A stretch of 64,000 nt of DNA from Campylobacter showae CSUNSWCD (GCF_000313615.1 NZ_AMZQ01000005.1:62001-126000); one strand, 5' to 3'. Numbered from the stretch's first letter, positions 34,574 through 44,943 are shown. Numbers and translations: made by a program. Notes: generated from the letters alone by a model not told the origin.

Positions 34574-34717
34574 TCACTTCATTAGCAAATAATAAATCAC
34601 GTATATCCAGCTTAAAAATCCGTGAATTATCGCCCACAATATGCTTTTGTTTGCTCCCCATGATAGTGCGACGGCTATGACCGTGCCTAAAGTAAATCCG
34701 CCGATACTGCCTTTCAT
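34574..34717 (-). CDS. 47-residue small membrane protein between ddh and valS
   Basis: Short frame on the minus strand with a strong ribosome site (AAGGAGAAAA) before its ATG. The product starts MKGSIGGFTLGTVIAVALSW and continues with GANKSILWAIIHGFLSW, then a second hydrophobic stretch IYVIYYLLMK: two transmembrane helices with a short polar turn. I have seen similar tiny proteins with a NKSILWAIIHG-like middle in many bacteria, but none with a known function. Located 39 bp after valS, likely on the same transcript. Confidence 0.72.
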   Translation of the reverse strand: MKGSIGGFTLGTVIAVALSWGANKSILWAIIHGFLSWIYVIYYLLMK

Positions 34718-34756
34718 TTTTCTCCTTGATTTAAAATTTAGGCTCAAACGAGCGGA

Positions 34757-37378
34757 CTACTTGCCAAATACCTTTAGTTCGTCGCATACCTTGACGAATT
34801 TCTCCTGCGCGCTTTGCAGCCCTTCACGGTTGGCTTCGACTACGGCTTGCGGGGCGGAGGCTACGAATTTCTCGTTATTTAGCATACTTGATAGCTTTGC
34901 TATCTCTTTTTCTAGTTTGGTTTTTTGCGACCGCAGTCGCATGATCACCGCACTCATGTCCACACCTTCAAGTGGAACAAATGCCTCTAAATTTTCACTC
35001 ACGTCGCGCGCGGCGTTTTCGATCTTAGCGTCGCAAAACTCGATCTGCTCGCATTTAGCTAGCAGCGCGATGTAGTTTGTCGCCTCGGTCAAATTTTCGT
35101 TTCCGTTTAGCTTGATGAAAGCTTTTGGGATTTTTGAGTTGCCTTGCTCGATGGTCGCCTTTGCGCGGCGGATAGCTACTATGGCCTCGATCACTAGCTC
35201 AAAGGTCTTTTCTATCTGCAAGTCGCGCTCGTTAGCTTGCGGATACTCTTCCACCATAATCGAGCTTGCGTTTTCTAAATTTGAGCCGCTAAGCTCGTGG
35301 AAAAGAAATTCTGAGATAAACGGCATAAAGGGACTTAGTAGTCTCATCGCCTCTTTAAATATGCTTCCAAGCTCTTTTACGCTGCCTTTGTCTGCTTTGC
35401 TAAGCTCGATGCCCCAGTCGCAAAACTCATCCCAAAGGAATTTATAAAGTGTGTTTGCCGCGTCGTTAAAGCGGTAAGCGTCTATGTTTTCTCGCACCTC
35501 GCGCACGCACTCGTTAAAGCGGCTTAGCATGTATTTACCAAGCTTAGTTTCGATTTTGACATCGCTTAAATTTGCAAATTTAGACTCGTTTAGCAGTAGA
35601 TATTTGCTTGCGTTGTAAAGCTTGTTTGTAAAATTTCGCACGAGCTTCATCTTTTCGTCGCTTAGCTTTATGTCGCGTCCCTGTACGGCTAGCAGCGCAA
35701 GCGTAAAGCGCAAGACGTCGGCGCTGTACTCCTCGATGCTAACGAGCGGATCGATGACGTTGCCCAGGCTCTTGCTCATTTTTCTACCTTGCTCGTCTTT
35801 AACTAGCGCGTGCAGGTAGATGTCATCAAACGGCAGCTTGCCAAGGGCATTTTCACCCTGAAACATCATCCTAGCAACCCAGAAAAATAATATATCAAAG
35901 CCAGTTATGAGAAGGTTGTTTGGATAAAACTCAGCGAGGTCTCCCTCAAACCACTTTTCATTTTTTAGCTCATTTTCATTGCCCCAGCCAAGCGTGCTAA
36001 ATGGCCAAAGACCAGAGCTAAACCACGTATCTAGCACGTCTGGATCTTGGTGGAAATTTTTACTTTTACACTTTTTACATTCACACGGCTCGCCCTCGTC
36101 AGCCCACATATGACCGCACTCATCGCAGTAAAATACTGGAATTTGGTGCCCCCACCAAAGCTGACGTGAGATACACCAGTCTCTTAGCTCTCTCATCCAC
36201 GCATTAAAGCTGTTTATCCAGTGTGGCGGGTAAAATTTAGCAAGACCTTCTGAGACTTTTTGTATCGCTTCGTCTGCGATCTCTTTTTTTACAAACCACT
36301 GCTTTGAGATGTATGGCTCGACGACATTTTTGCAGCGGTAGCAGTAGCCCACTTGGTTTTCGTAGTCCTCGATTTTCTCGACATTGCCAAGTTTTTCAAG
36401 CTCGGCCACAACAATATCTCTAGCCTCAAGTCTCTCAAGACCTGCGAATTTATCGCACTTGTCGTTTAAAATGCCCTTTTCATCAAATACAGTGATAAAC
36501 TCAAGGTCGTGCCTTTTGCCAACCTCGTAGTCGTTTTGATCGTGCGCAGGCGTGACCTTAACAAGGCCTGTTCCAAACTCCATATCGACGTGCTCATCTG
36601 CGATGATCTCGATCTCTCTATTTATGATAGGTAGCACCACTTTTTTGCCGATTAAATTTTTATAACGCTCGTCGTTTGGATTTACCATTACCGCCGTATC
36701 GCCGAAGTATGTTTCAGGTCTTGTCGTTGCCACAACAACAAATTCGCTTGGCTCATCTGCGAAGTAGTATCTTAAATGATAAAGCTTGCCTTTATTTTCT
36801 TTGTGCTCTACCTCGATGTCAGAGAGTGCGCCATCATGCGTACACCAGTTTATCATGTAGTTTTTCTGAACTATCAGACCTTTGTCGTATAAATTTACAA
36901 AGGCTTTTTTCACAGCTTTCCTTAAGCCCTCATCCATAGTAAATCTCTGGCGTGACCAAGCCGGAGTGATGCCAAGTTTTCGCATCTGATGAACTATCAT
37001 ACCGCCGCTTTTTTCTTTCCACTCCCACACTTTTTCTACAAATTTCTCACGGCCAAGCTCTTCTTTTTTTATCCCTTGTGCTAGGAGCTGCTTTTCAACG
37101 ACGTTTTGAGTAGCGATACCAGCGTGATCAAGGCCTGGCTGCCAAAGTGTCTTGTATCCGTCCATCCTTTTATAACGAGTCATGATATCTTGAAGTGTGA
37201 AGGTTAGGGCGTGTCCGATGTGAAGCGAGCCAGTCACGTTTGGAGGTGGCATCATAATGCAAAATTTACGTCCATCTTTTTGGATATCTTTGTTTGCGTC
37301 TATCTCGAAGTATCCGCGTTCTTCCCAAATTTTATAAAATTTATCTTCTACTTCTTTTGCGTCGTAAAATTCCGCCAT
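34757..37378 (-). CDS. valS: Valyl-tRNA synthetase
   Basis: Class I aminoacyl-tRNA synthetase, 873 residues. HIGH motif at 53-56 within PPNVTGSLHIGHAL, KMSKS loop in GRKMSKSLGNVIDP near 535, an editing CP1 domain, zinc-binding cysteines (FYCDECGHMWADEGEPCECKKC split around residue 420-450), anticodon-binding domain, and the C-terminal valS coiled-coil arm (LRSQKTKLEKEIAKLSSML). Upstream of it on the same strand I recall the order valS-metN-metI-metQ in C. jejuni, matching this layout without arsRP. A short AT-rich gap precedes the terminator of the neighbouring operon. Confidence 0.98.
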   Translation of the reverse strand: MAEFYDAKEVEDKFYKIWEERGYFEIDANKDIQKDGRKFCIMMPPPNVTGSLHIGHALTFTLQDIMTRYKRMDGYKTLWQPGLDHAGIATQNVVEKQLLAQGIKKEELGREKFVEKVWEWKEKSGGMIVHQMRKLGITPAWSRQRFTMDEGLRKAVKKAFVNLYDKGLIVQKNYMINWCTHDGALSDIEVEHKENKGKLYHLRYYFADEPSEFVVVATTRPETYFGDTAVMVNPNDERYKNLIGKKVVLPIINREIEIIADEHVDMEFGTGLVKVTPAHDQNDYEVGKRHDLEFITVFDEKGILNDKCDKFAGLERLEARDIVVAELEKLGNVEKIEDYENQVGYCYRCKNVVEPYISKQWFVKKEIADEAIQKVSEGLAKFYPPHWINSFNAWMRELRDWCISRQLWWGHQIPVFYCDECGHMWADEGEPCECKKCKSKNFHQDPDVLDTWFSSGLWPFSTLGWGNENELKNEKWFEGDLAEFYPNNLLITGFDILFFWVARMMFQGENALGKLPFDDIYLHALVKDEQGRKMSKSLGNVIDPLVSIEEYSADVLRFTLALLAVQGRDIKLSDEKMKLVRNFTNKLYNASKYLLLNESKFANLSDVKIETKLGKYMLSRFNECVREVRENIDAYRFNDAANTLYKFLWDEFCDWGIELSKADKGSVKELGSIFKEAMRLLSPFMPFISEFLFHELSGSNLENASSIMVEEYPQANERDLQIEKTFELVIEAIVAIRRAKATIEQGNSKIPKAFIKLNGNENLTEATNYIALLAKCEQIEFCDAKIENAARDVSENLEAFVPLEGVDMSAVIMRLRSQKTKLEKEIAKLSSMLNNEKFVASAPQAVVEANREGLQSAQEKFVKVCDELKVFGK

Positions 37379-37476
37379 ATTTTATCCTTAATAATTGTTT
37401 AAAAAATGTCGGATTTTACTACAGATTTGCTAATAGTATGTTTAAAATAGGTTGTTTTTAAGAATAGGCAAAGAAA

Positions 37477-37502
37477 GCGAAGCGGCTAAAAAACCGCTTC
37501 GC
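37477..37502 (-). terminator. Terminator after the alpha-2-macroglobulin gene
   Basis: GCGAAGCGG (37477-37485) and CCGCTTCGC (37494-37502) make a 9-bp perfect GC-rich stem with an 8-base A-rich loop. It begins 7 bp after the stop codon. On the minus strand it is followed by TTTCTTTG, a modest U-tract. A typical intrinsic terminator. Confidence 0.8.
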
Positions 37503-37508
37503 AAAGGA

Positions 37509-40500
37509 TCATTTGACGATAAATTCGTGCTGAGCTAGATCGTAGTCGCTCATACTCTCGTCGTACATGTTTTCCGTGATGACCGCAGGTAGCATGCACT
37601 TGCCGCTCATAACGACTCGTAGAGGCGTATAAAGCGTATCTTCATCGTCATTATAGTAAAGACTGTAAAAGCTCAAAACTCTGTCGTCCTCGATGTTTTG
37701 GTGCTCGAGCGTTAAAGAGCTTTTTGTAGCTTCCGTTCTTGCGTTTGGTACGATGTTTTCGTTTATCACCTCAAAGCAAGGGCTAATCGTCTCGTTTATC
37801 ACGCCGTTTCTAATAAATTTATCCGTTCTTAGCGTAAGTTTAGAGTAGATGATGTCGTTTACTTTGAGAGCATTAATATCTATCTCTTTACCGTCTTTAT
37901 CGACGAAAGTTCTATAGATATCAAGCCCTCTTTTGTCAAATTTATGATTTACGCCTAGCTTTTTGTAGCCTGACGCGCTAACGCCTAGATACACGCTAGC
38001 GTTACCCTCCGGCACGATGGTGATTTCAGATTTTTTCGGAGTGACGTTGATAGCGCCTCTACCGCTAAAGTCTAGCTCGTGGCCGTCTGCTATGAGCTTA
38101 AATTTATTCTCGCTTGAGACGTCCTTGATATAGGCTCTTAGCGCCCTTAGCGTAAACGCGCGCTCCTGCGTGGAGTAAAGCTTGTCTACGTTTTTTATCA
38201 AGAAATCAGCCAAAGAGTCGCTAAATTCATTCTTCTCGAAGTGATTGGCATGAAGAAGCAGGATAAAGGCTTTATTTCTCACGTTTGAGCCAAAATCCGA
38301 AGGATCGTCCGACTGCTCGTTAAAGAAATTATCGCTGACCCCTTTTAGCACTTTTTTGCTCTCTTCGGTTAGTCCTTCGTTTTTGAGCGTGGCCGCCATC
38401 AAGTAACCCTCTAACGCGCCGCCTTCGTATCGTTTTTGATCGTAAAGCGCGTTTAGTTTTGATCTATCTAGCTTGCCTTGCGTACTTAGGATGTATGCGG
38501 CGTATAGCGCTTGGAAATTATTTACCGGATCAAAATCCCTAAGCCAGCCAAGTGCCTTGCTTTTTACTCCGCTATCTAGCGCAAAGCCTGATTTTTCAAG
38601 CGTTAGTAGCATATCTATAGCGTAGACGGAGGCAAAGTTGTTCGTATAGCTTAGCTGATTCCAGTAGCCGATGCTGCCGTCTGTTTTTTGCATTTTGATT
38701 ACGTCTTGCATGCCGGAAAGGACGAATCTTTTCCTGTCGGCCTCTCTTGCTTTTGCCTCTTTAGAGTCGCCGCCCCCAAGCGTTAGGAAATTTAGCTCAA
38801 AAAGCTTACTAGAGCGCTGTTCGGCGCATCCGTAAGGGTAATTTACGAGTTTATCGCTATTTGTGCTTAGCACGCCTTTGATAGAGCTTGAAGCGTCTAT
38901 CGTGATATCGTTTAAACCTTCATCCAGTTTAAAGGTCTTTTTCTCGCTCGCGTAAAATGTCTTAGCGTAGGTGCTTAGCGGATAGGCGCTTATGACGTCT
39001 AGTTTTTGCGAGTAGGAGTAGCCCTCTTTGCCGTCATTTGCGGTAAAATTTATATACGCTTTGCCCGTAGCGTTAGCATCGACCGTAAAATTTAGCTTAG
39101 CGTTTTCCTCGGGTTTTAGCTCGATACTATCTACGCCTAGTTTCGCGTTCAGGTTGGTATCTAGGCTTAAGGCCACCTTTTTTGGCTCTTTGGTCGTATT
39201 TATCACCCTTAGAGAGTAGTTTATCTTATCACCCTTGATAAGATACGCCGTTTGAGTCGGTTTTAGGATGATATCGTCTTTTACCTTGACGGCGTTTACG
39301 CTAAAGCCGAGCTTATCGCCGACTACGCTAAGCGCGGCTAAATTTATCTCTGAGTTAAAGTCACTAGGTACTTCTATCTCGAAATTTGCTATGCCGTCGG
39401 CACCGGCTTTTGCCGTTTGCATTTTGATATAGGTTTGTATATTTTTCTTATCTACCGGGCTAGCAAATTTAGCCATTCTCATCTCCTTGAGAGCAGCAGC
39501 CGCGTCGCCGCCGAAGCTTAGCACCTTGCCGTCTTTTTTAAATCCGCTCAAATTTGCGTAGATGTCGTAGTCAAGCACGCCGTCGTTTAAAATTTTGTCA
39601 AAAAAGTCAAGCGGGCTCTTTAGCTTTTGATTTGTTACTTGTAGCACGCCTTCATCAACCGCAAATAGCGTAACCTCCGCATTTGGCTCGGTTTTTACGG
39701 TAGTTTTAAATTTGGAGTTTGACTTGACGACTTTTGGCGCTTCGATGCTAACGTTTGTCGCTCGGTATGATTTATCCGCTTTTGCATAGACTTTATCGTA
39801 GGTTCTAAACGGCAAGACGTCGTTATCGGCTACGCGCATGATGGATGCAGTTACATAAAGTCCCTCAAAATCGAAGTCAAGGTCAAATTTAGCGTTTGCG
39901 ACGTTGTTTTCGATATTTACGACTTTATACTTTTTGACGTTTTCGGACTCTACCGTGATGATGCCGATGCCGCTTTTTAGCACGGAGCTAACGTCTACGT
40001 TTAGCGAGTCGCCTTTTTTATAGACTTTTTGATTTAGCTTGATTTTAGCTTTTGCTAGCTCTTTTGTCGGTTGCAACGTGCCGCCGTAGTCCCAGCCGCT
40101 GACATAAACGTTTAAATTTGCCGAATGGCCGCTAAGGATGTCTGAGACCGTGACGACGTAATCGCCGCTTTGCTTAAAGTCATAGACGAACTCGTTTCCG
40201 CTAAGGGTATCGCTAAAGACCTTTTCATAGCGACTGTGCCATCTTAGATAGCCGTCTTTATCGTAGTTGTAGTCCCAGATTTCTTTTTTTATCTCTATAG
40301 CTTTTTGCCTGTCTTTTAGCTCCTCGTCTTTAAGCGGATCGACGCTGACGAAATTTAGCGTTAGCTTGGAGTTTGCGTCGATGTAGGTATCGTTTGCTCT
40401 TATTCCCACCATCGCGTCAAACGGATAAACGCTAAAGCTCTTGCTAGCGCTTACGTTTTTGCCGTCATCGTTAATGGTAAATACTGCGGTGCCTTTTAAA

Positions 40501-42674
40501 ATGCTTGCGATTTTGGATTTATTTTCCAGCCTAAACACGGTTTCGCCTTTGCCCTCATCGTCTAGTTCTACTTGCTTGACGCTTTGGTCTAGGCCGTTTG
40601 CCGCGTATTCGCCGTTGCTAAATTTATACTCTTTAAATTTATCGTTTTTGTAATCTTGCTGATATAAATTTATCGTTACGTCGCCCTTTAGATTTGCCGC
40701 CACACCGCCGAAAAGATACGCGCTTTGCAATTTAACGTCCATAACGTCGCCTAGAGCGTAAATTTCTTTTTCGAGACTAACGTCGTTTTTGATGCGTTGC
40801 GGAGTAAAGGACTCGACTGAAAAGTCGTAGCTATCGATGATTTTATTTGCAAAGATCACTTCAAATTTAAACGTTCCGGTTAGGCCGGAGTTTACCGGCT
40901 CGTCGAAATTTATAACGCCAAGCTCGGTGGTGTTTACGCTTTTATCTAGGATCGTTTTGTTTTGCGGATCTTTGATTTTTAGCTTAACGGGCATATTTGA
41001 GAGGCTCTTAAACAGCGCGTTTTTGATGATGATCTCGCCTTTTATGTTTTCCTGCGGGCGGATGATGTTGCTAGCAAAGTGCAAATACGCGCTATACGTT
41101 TCGCTTCTATCTTTGGCGTCTAAATTTGATTCCTCGTTTAGGCGTTTGTTTTGTGATAGGGCGATGAAGCTTTGCTCTTTGCCTAGCGTTAAAACTGCGC
41201 TTGAGACGTCTTTGCCGATATCTTTTTTGTTAAATTTAAATACGCCTTCGTCGTTTGTGATGCCGCTTGCGATGAGATTGTTTTTAGTGGAGTAAATTTT
41301 GACGTCCGCGTTTGCGACTACTTCGTTTTTGCTCAAGCGGTTGGCAAACAAAAATACCTCGTCTTTTGAAACCTTCATGCTTAGGCCGATATCGGTTAGA
41401 TAGACCGCTTTTTGTACGCTTTTATCTTTGTCGTAGTAGACCGTAACTAGATAAACTCCATCTCCGCCCTCGGCAAAGTCAAGCTTGATCTTGCTTTTTT
41501 GCATTTCGTTTTGAGCGCCGCCGATCTCGTAGTTTTTGCTAGCTACTTCCTCGGCGTAGTTATCCAAAGGAGTCTCGATGAAATTTAAAAAGTATCTTAA
41601 ATTTTGCTCTTTTAGCTTCTCGACGACAACTTTAGCGGTGTTTGTGTTTACGCTTTTTATGCCGATCTCGCCCAGGCTAGACATATACGTGCCGCTATCG
41701 GTAAACTCCAAAAACGGCTTTAGATCGCCAAAAGCTACGTTAAATGAGGAGTTTTCTCGTAGCATCGAGTAGTCGTCGCCAAAGCCCTTATAGAAAGTGA
41801 CTTTGTAGGTTGTCTGCGGTTTGAAGTCTTTACTGGTAATGTCGATATAGTAGTAGTAATACTCGCCGTCGGCGTCTTGGTGGCTAGTGTACTCCATTTC
41901 GCCAACTTCAAAGCTATTTACGCCCTCGACCTTGATAAATTTTTTAATATTGTCAGAATCTATCCAATCTTTAAGATAGAGTCTAGCCGCTAGTTTGCCG
42001 TTATCTAGGCTGATGCCTTCGACTTCGTTTAAAAACATAGTCTTGGCTTTTGGTTTATCGACGAAATTTTCATCTGGATTTGAGACTTTTTGCACTACTT
42101 CAAAATCGTCGGCCAAATTTATACCCGAAGTATTTTTGAGATTTTTTGAGATTGCAAATACTAAATTGTCGCCGCTTTCAAGTAACTTTATCTGAAAGCT
42201 TTTAGGCGTTTTGGCTACGATTTTATATTTGATGTTTTGCTTAGCCAAATTTTGCTTGTCGTAAATTTTAAAATTCGCGGCAAACTCATCCTCGCTAACC
42301 TCGTCGTTAAATATCGCTAAAAAGGTATCTCCGGAGTACTCGATCATATTTGATAGCACGAAATCTCCGCCGTAAAATTTAACCTTACTATCGCCTTTTT
42401 TGCACGAGTAACTTATGCCTTTTGCAAGAGGCTTTTTAGGGTAAAATAAAATCGAGTCTGATCCGTACTCAAAGGCTCCCGTTATCTCGGGCGAACACTC
42501 GATTATTTTTTTGTGTGTGACCTTGCCGATGAGAGACTGTTCGTTTTGGGCATATTTGACGCCAATGCTTACCGAGCCATCGTCTAATGCTCTGCTTGAA
42601 CCGTCAAGTGTAAAGGCGCTTAAATTTGCTACCAAGATGCAGCTTAGGCTTAAGCCGACTAGCTTTAAACGCAT
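37509..42674 (-). CDS. Bacterial alpha-2-macroglobulin family protein
   Basis: Large periplasmic protease trap (YfhM class), 1721 residues from the ATG at 42674-42672, which has a strong AAGGAGG ribosome site; a longer reading frame into pbpC is spurious. Sec signal about 1-20 (SCILVANLSAFT); no good lipobox. Several MG (fibronectin-like) domains follow. The thioester motif GCAEQ is intact with Cys near residue 1283 in YPYGCAEQRSS, so it should covalently trap proteases that cut its bait region. Start overlaps the pbpC stop (TAATG), and the pair is the well-known A2M-PBP1c combination: PbpC repairs the wall while A2M neutralises invading proteases. A2M usually matters when the outer membrane is damaged. 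Confidence 0.92.
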   Translation of the reverse strand: MRLKLVGLSLSCILVANLSAFTLDGSSRALDDGSVSIGVKYAQNEQSLIGKVTHKKIIECSPEITGAFEYGSDSILFYPKKPLAKGISYSCKKGDSKVKFYGGDFVLSNMIEYSGDTFLAIFNDEVSEDEFAANFKIYDKQNLAKQNIKYKIVAKTPKSFQIKLLESGDNLVFAISKNLKNTSGINLADDFEVVQKVSNPDENFVDKPKAKTMFLNEVEGISLDNGKLAARLYLKDWIDSDNIKKFIKVEGVNSFEVGEMEYTSHQDADGEYYYYYIDITSKDFKPQTTYKVTFYKGFGDDYSMLRENSSFNVAFGDLKPFLEFTDSGTYMSSLGEIGIKSVNTNTAKVVVEKLKEQNLRYFLNFIETPLDNYAEEVASKNYEIGGAQNEMQKSKIKLDFAEGGDGVYLVTVYYDKDKSVQKAVYLTDIGLSMKVSKDEVFLFANRLSKNEVVANADVKIYSTKNNLIASGITNDEGVFKFNKKDIGKDVSSAVLTLGKEQSFIALSQNKRLNEESNLDAKDRSETYSAYLHFASNIIRPQENIKGEIIIKNALFKSLSNMPVKLKIKDPQNKTILDKSVNTTELGVINFDEPVNSGLTGTFKFEVIFANKIIDSYDFSVESFTPQRIKNDVSLEKEIYALGDVMDVKLQSAYLFGGVAANLKGDVTINLYQQDYKNDKFKEYKFSNGEYAANGLDQSVKQVELDDEGKGETVFRLENKSKIASILKGTAVFTINDDGKNVSASKSFSVYPFDAMVGIRANDTYIDANSKLTLNFVSVDPLKDEELKDRQKAIEIKKEIWDYNYDKDGYLRWHSRYEKVFSDTLSGNEFVYDFKQSGDYVVTVSDILSGHSANLNVYVSGWDYGGTLQPTKELAKAKIKLNQKVYKKGDSLNVDVSSVLKSGIGIITVESENVKKYKVVNIENNVANAKFDLDFDFEGLYVTASIMRVADNDVLPFRTYDKVYAKADKSYRATNVSIEAPKVVKSNSKFKTTVKTEPNAEVTLFAVDEGVLQVTNQKLKSPLDFFDKILNDGVLDYDIYANLSGFKKDGKVLSFGGDAAAALKEMRMAKFASPVDKKNIQTYIKMQTAKAGADGIANFEIEVPSDFNSEINLAALSVVGDKLGFSVNAVKVKDDIILKPTQTAYLIKGDKINYSLRVINTTKEPKKVALSLDTNLNAKLGVDSIELKPEENAKLNFTVDANATGKAYINFTANDGKEGYSYSQKLDVISAYPLSTYAKTFYASEKKTFKLDEGLNDITIDASSSIKGVLSTNSDKLVNYPYGCAEQRSSKLFELNFLTLGGGDSKEAKAREADRKRFVLSGMQDVIKMQKTDGSIGYWNQLSYTNNFASVYAIDMLLTLEKSGFALDSGVKSKALGWLRDFDPVNNFQALYAAYILSTQGKLDRSKLNALYDQKRYEGGALEGYLMAATLKNEGLTEESKKVLKGVSDNFFNEQSDDPSDFGSNVRNKAFILLLHANHFEKNEFSDSLADFLIKNVDKLYSTQERAFTLRALRAYIKDVSSENKFKLIADGHELDFSGRGAINVTPKKSEITIVPEGNASVYLGVSASGYKKLGVNHKFDKRGLDIYRTFVDKDGKEIDINALKVNDIIYSKLTLRTDKFIRNGVINETISPCFEVINENIVPNARTEATKSSLTLEHQNIEDDRVLSFYSLYYNDDEDTLYTPLRVVMSGKCMLPAVITENMYDESMSDYDLAQHEFIVK

Positions 42675-44842
42675 TAAAACCTCCTTATTTCGATATTGAT
42701 TTCGCTTAAATTCGAATTTTCGTCTAGACATCCGAGCTTGTGTTTGCCTTGTGTTAAATTTAAGGTATTTTCGCTCGCGTTGTTTACTTTTTCCCACTCG
42801 TTTTCGTCGATCTTGAGATATATCTCATCGCCGATATAAGCGTAGCATTTTAGCATAACTTTAGTTAAATTTTCATCGCTTAGCAGAATTTGATTATTTG
42901 ACGGCGTTGCAACGAGAGGTTTATAGCTTTTAAATTTATAGTAACAAGGACTCTCTTTGATATCTTCTTGAGTGATCGCGCCGTTTTTTAGTAAAAATCC
43001 TACCTCATCGCCTCTGATACTCTCGCAGATATCTTTTAGTGCAACGCCCTCTATCTGCCAGTCGTCCTCCTCGTCTCTACACTCTTTAAATTTAAACGCA
43101 TCAAGGCATGTTTTTTTGCTCTCAATGCCGCCTGGCGCGCTCATGAAAGACAATTTTTGCTTTTGAGCTAGCAGCTTAAAGACGTCAAAAACCGTGCGCG
43201 AAGCGTCGCTAAATCCGCTTAAATTTTGCGTCTTTTTGCCGTTAAAGTTACCAAACCAAACAGCGACCGTGTAGTCGCTATTTACGCCGATCGTATAGAT
43301 ATCGCGCGAGCCGTAGCTGGTGCCGGTTTTAAAGGCGATTTGAGGCGTGTCTTTTGCGTATTGCCACGCGACGCCTAGATAGCTTCTTGACGCGCTTGAG
43401 AGCATTTTTGAGGTTAGATACGCGCTTTGCGGGCTGATTAGCCGTCCGTAGCCTAGTATCGTCTTGCCGGCCGCTTCCAGCGGTTTTAGCTCGCCGCCGT
43501 TTGCGTAGATCGTGTAGAGGTGGGCTAAGCTTAGCAGGCTCATCTCCGCACTTCCAAGCGCGATACTGTCGGCGTAAAATTCCTTTGAATAACTCACTAA
43601 ATGCACGCGAGAAAGCAGCTCGTAAAGAGATTTTTCGCCTAATTTGTTGTTTAGGCTAACGGCCGGGATATTTAGGCTAAGTGCCAGCGCCTCGGTCGCT
43701 GAGATGATACCAAAAAACTTGCTGTCGTAGTTTTTAGGCGCGTACTCTCCGAGGAAAATTTCTGTATCTATCATCTGGCTTTTTGGCGTGATGAAGCCCT
43801 CGTCGAGTCCTAGCGAAAATATAAACGGCTTTAGCGTCGAGCCCACGTTTCTACTCATCGTTACGCCGTCGTTTTGCCCCTGCGGAGCGTACCAGTCGTG
43901 CGAGCCCACGTATGCCGCTACACTCATATTTTTGTTGTCGATTATTATTCCCGCTGCGCTGTAGGCGTCTTTTGATTTTAGCGAGGTAGCCGTATTTTTT
44001 AGCGCGTTTTCTAGTAAAATTTGCAAATTTAGATCCAAATTTGAGTGCGTAACGCCGTTTTTTAGAGCTTGCGCGGCGTAGTGCCTGGCCTTATAAACGG
44101 CGTCGTAGCGTTTGTTTTTAAACGGCTCTCTTTGCGCCCTTTGAAATGCGCTTTGATCTATCACGCCCGCTTTATAAAGCAGCTTTGCGACGCGGTTTTT
44201 TAGCGCGTTGATGTTTGATTTTTTATCTAGGCGGTTGGCGTTTGGATTTTTTGGGATCGTGCTTAAAAGCGCGCACTCGGCGATACTAAGCTCGCTTAAA
44301 TCTTTACCGAAATAAAACCTCGCCGCAGCCGCCGCACCCTCGATATTTCCGCCGTAGGGAGCGAGATTAAAGTAAAAATTTAAAATCTCGTCCTTGCTAT
44401 AGTGCCACTCAAGCTGAAGCGCGGTAAAGATCTCTTTAAATTTGTTCGCGTAGGTGCGCTCCTCCCGCTTCATCATGCGTGCGACTTGCATCGTGATAGT
44501 GGAGGCGCCGATACGGTTTTTGTGCGTGAGGTTGTGCGCGGCCGCGCGGATCATGGCAAAGGGATTTACGCCGATGTGATAGTAGAAAAATTTGTCTTCA
44601 AACAAAAGAACGCTATCTTTTAACGTCTGCGGTATGTTTTTAGCCTCAAATCTCCAAATTTCGTCGCTGCTCGGCCGAAGGGCGACGATACGGCCGTTTT
44701 TATCAAAAAGTATGAACGAATTTTCCCGCTTTAGCGCTTTGACGTCGAGCGGATAGGCAAAGTCAAGCGCCAAAAAAGCTACAAAGCAAAGCAGGGCAAA
44801 GGCGGCGGTAAATTTGACAAATTTAGCTAAAACTCTTTTCAT
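42674..44842 (-). CDS. pbpC: Penicillin-binding protein 1C
   Basis: Bifunctional peptidoglycan synthase, 722 residues. N-terminal membrane anchor about 10-28. Glycosyltransferase 51 domain with EDKFFYYHIGVN (82-93) and GASTITMQVARMM (112-124). Transpeptidase domain with catalytic Ser335 in GSTLK (S335-K338) and the KTGTS box in FKTGTSYG. The BiPBP_C-type C-terminal domain (about 630-722) is present. Overlaps the A2M start by one base (TAATG), which is the standard partner. Enzyme activity of PBP1c in wall repair is inferred from the family. Confidence 0.94.
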   Translation of the reverse strand: MKRVLAKFVKFTAAFALLCFVAFLALDFAYPLDVKALKRENSFILFDKNGRIVALRPSSDEIWRFEAKNIPQTLKDSVLLFEDKFFYYHIGVNPFAMIRAAAHNLTHKNRIGASTITMQVARMMKREERTYANKFKEIFTALQLEWHYSKDEILNFYFNLAPYGGNIEGAAAAARFYFGKDLSELSIAECALLSTIPKNPNANRLDKKSNINALKNRVAKLLYKAGVIDQSAFQRAQREPFKNKRYDAVYKARHYAAQALKNGVTHSNLDLNLQILLENALKNTATSLKSKDAYSAAGIIIDNKNMSVAAYVGSHDWYAPQGQNDGVTMSRNVGSTLKPFIFSLGLDEGFITPKSQMIDTEIFLGEYAPKNYDSKFFGIISATEALALSLNIPAVSLNNKLGEKSLYELLSRVHLVSYSKEFYADSIALGSAEMSLLSLAHLYTIYANGGELKPLEAAGKTILGYGRLISPQSAYLTSKMLSSASRSYLGVAWQYAKDTPQIAFKTGTSYGSRDIYTIGVNSDYTVAVWFGNFNGKKTQNLSGFSDASRTVFDVFKLLAQKQKLSFMSAPGGIESKKTCLDAFKFKECRDEEDDWQIEGVALKDICESIRGDEVGFLLKNGAITQEDIKESPCYYKFKSYKPLVATPSNNQILLSDENLTKVMLKCYAYIGDEIYLKIDENEWEKVNNASENTLNLTQGKHKLGCLDENSNLSEINIEIRRF

Positions 44843-44903
44843 TTCGCGATTATATCGAATTTACGCGTAAAATCTCGAAAGATTAAATTTATGATAATTG
44901 ATA

Positions 44904-44909
44904 TATAAT
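44904..44909 (+). promoter_or_regulatory. fumC -10 box
   Basis: TATAAT at 44904-44909 in GATATATAATTTC, 35 bp before the fumC ATG and preceded by an AT-rich tract. The pbpC start lies 101 bp away on the other strand, so the region is divergent; a minus-strand promoter is not clear. Confidence 0.65.
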
Positions 44910-44943
44910 TTCAAATACTAATTTAAGTAAAGGAGATAAAGAC

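Noticed and set aside
42675-42797. 41-residue N-terminal extension of the alpha-2-macroglobulin into pbpC
   Set aside because: It would overlap pbpC and hide the signal peptide; the ATG at 42674 has an AAGGAGG site and a clean signal sequence.
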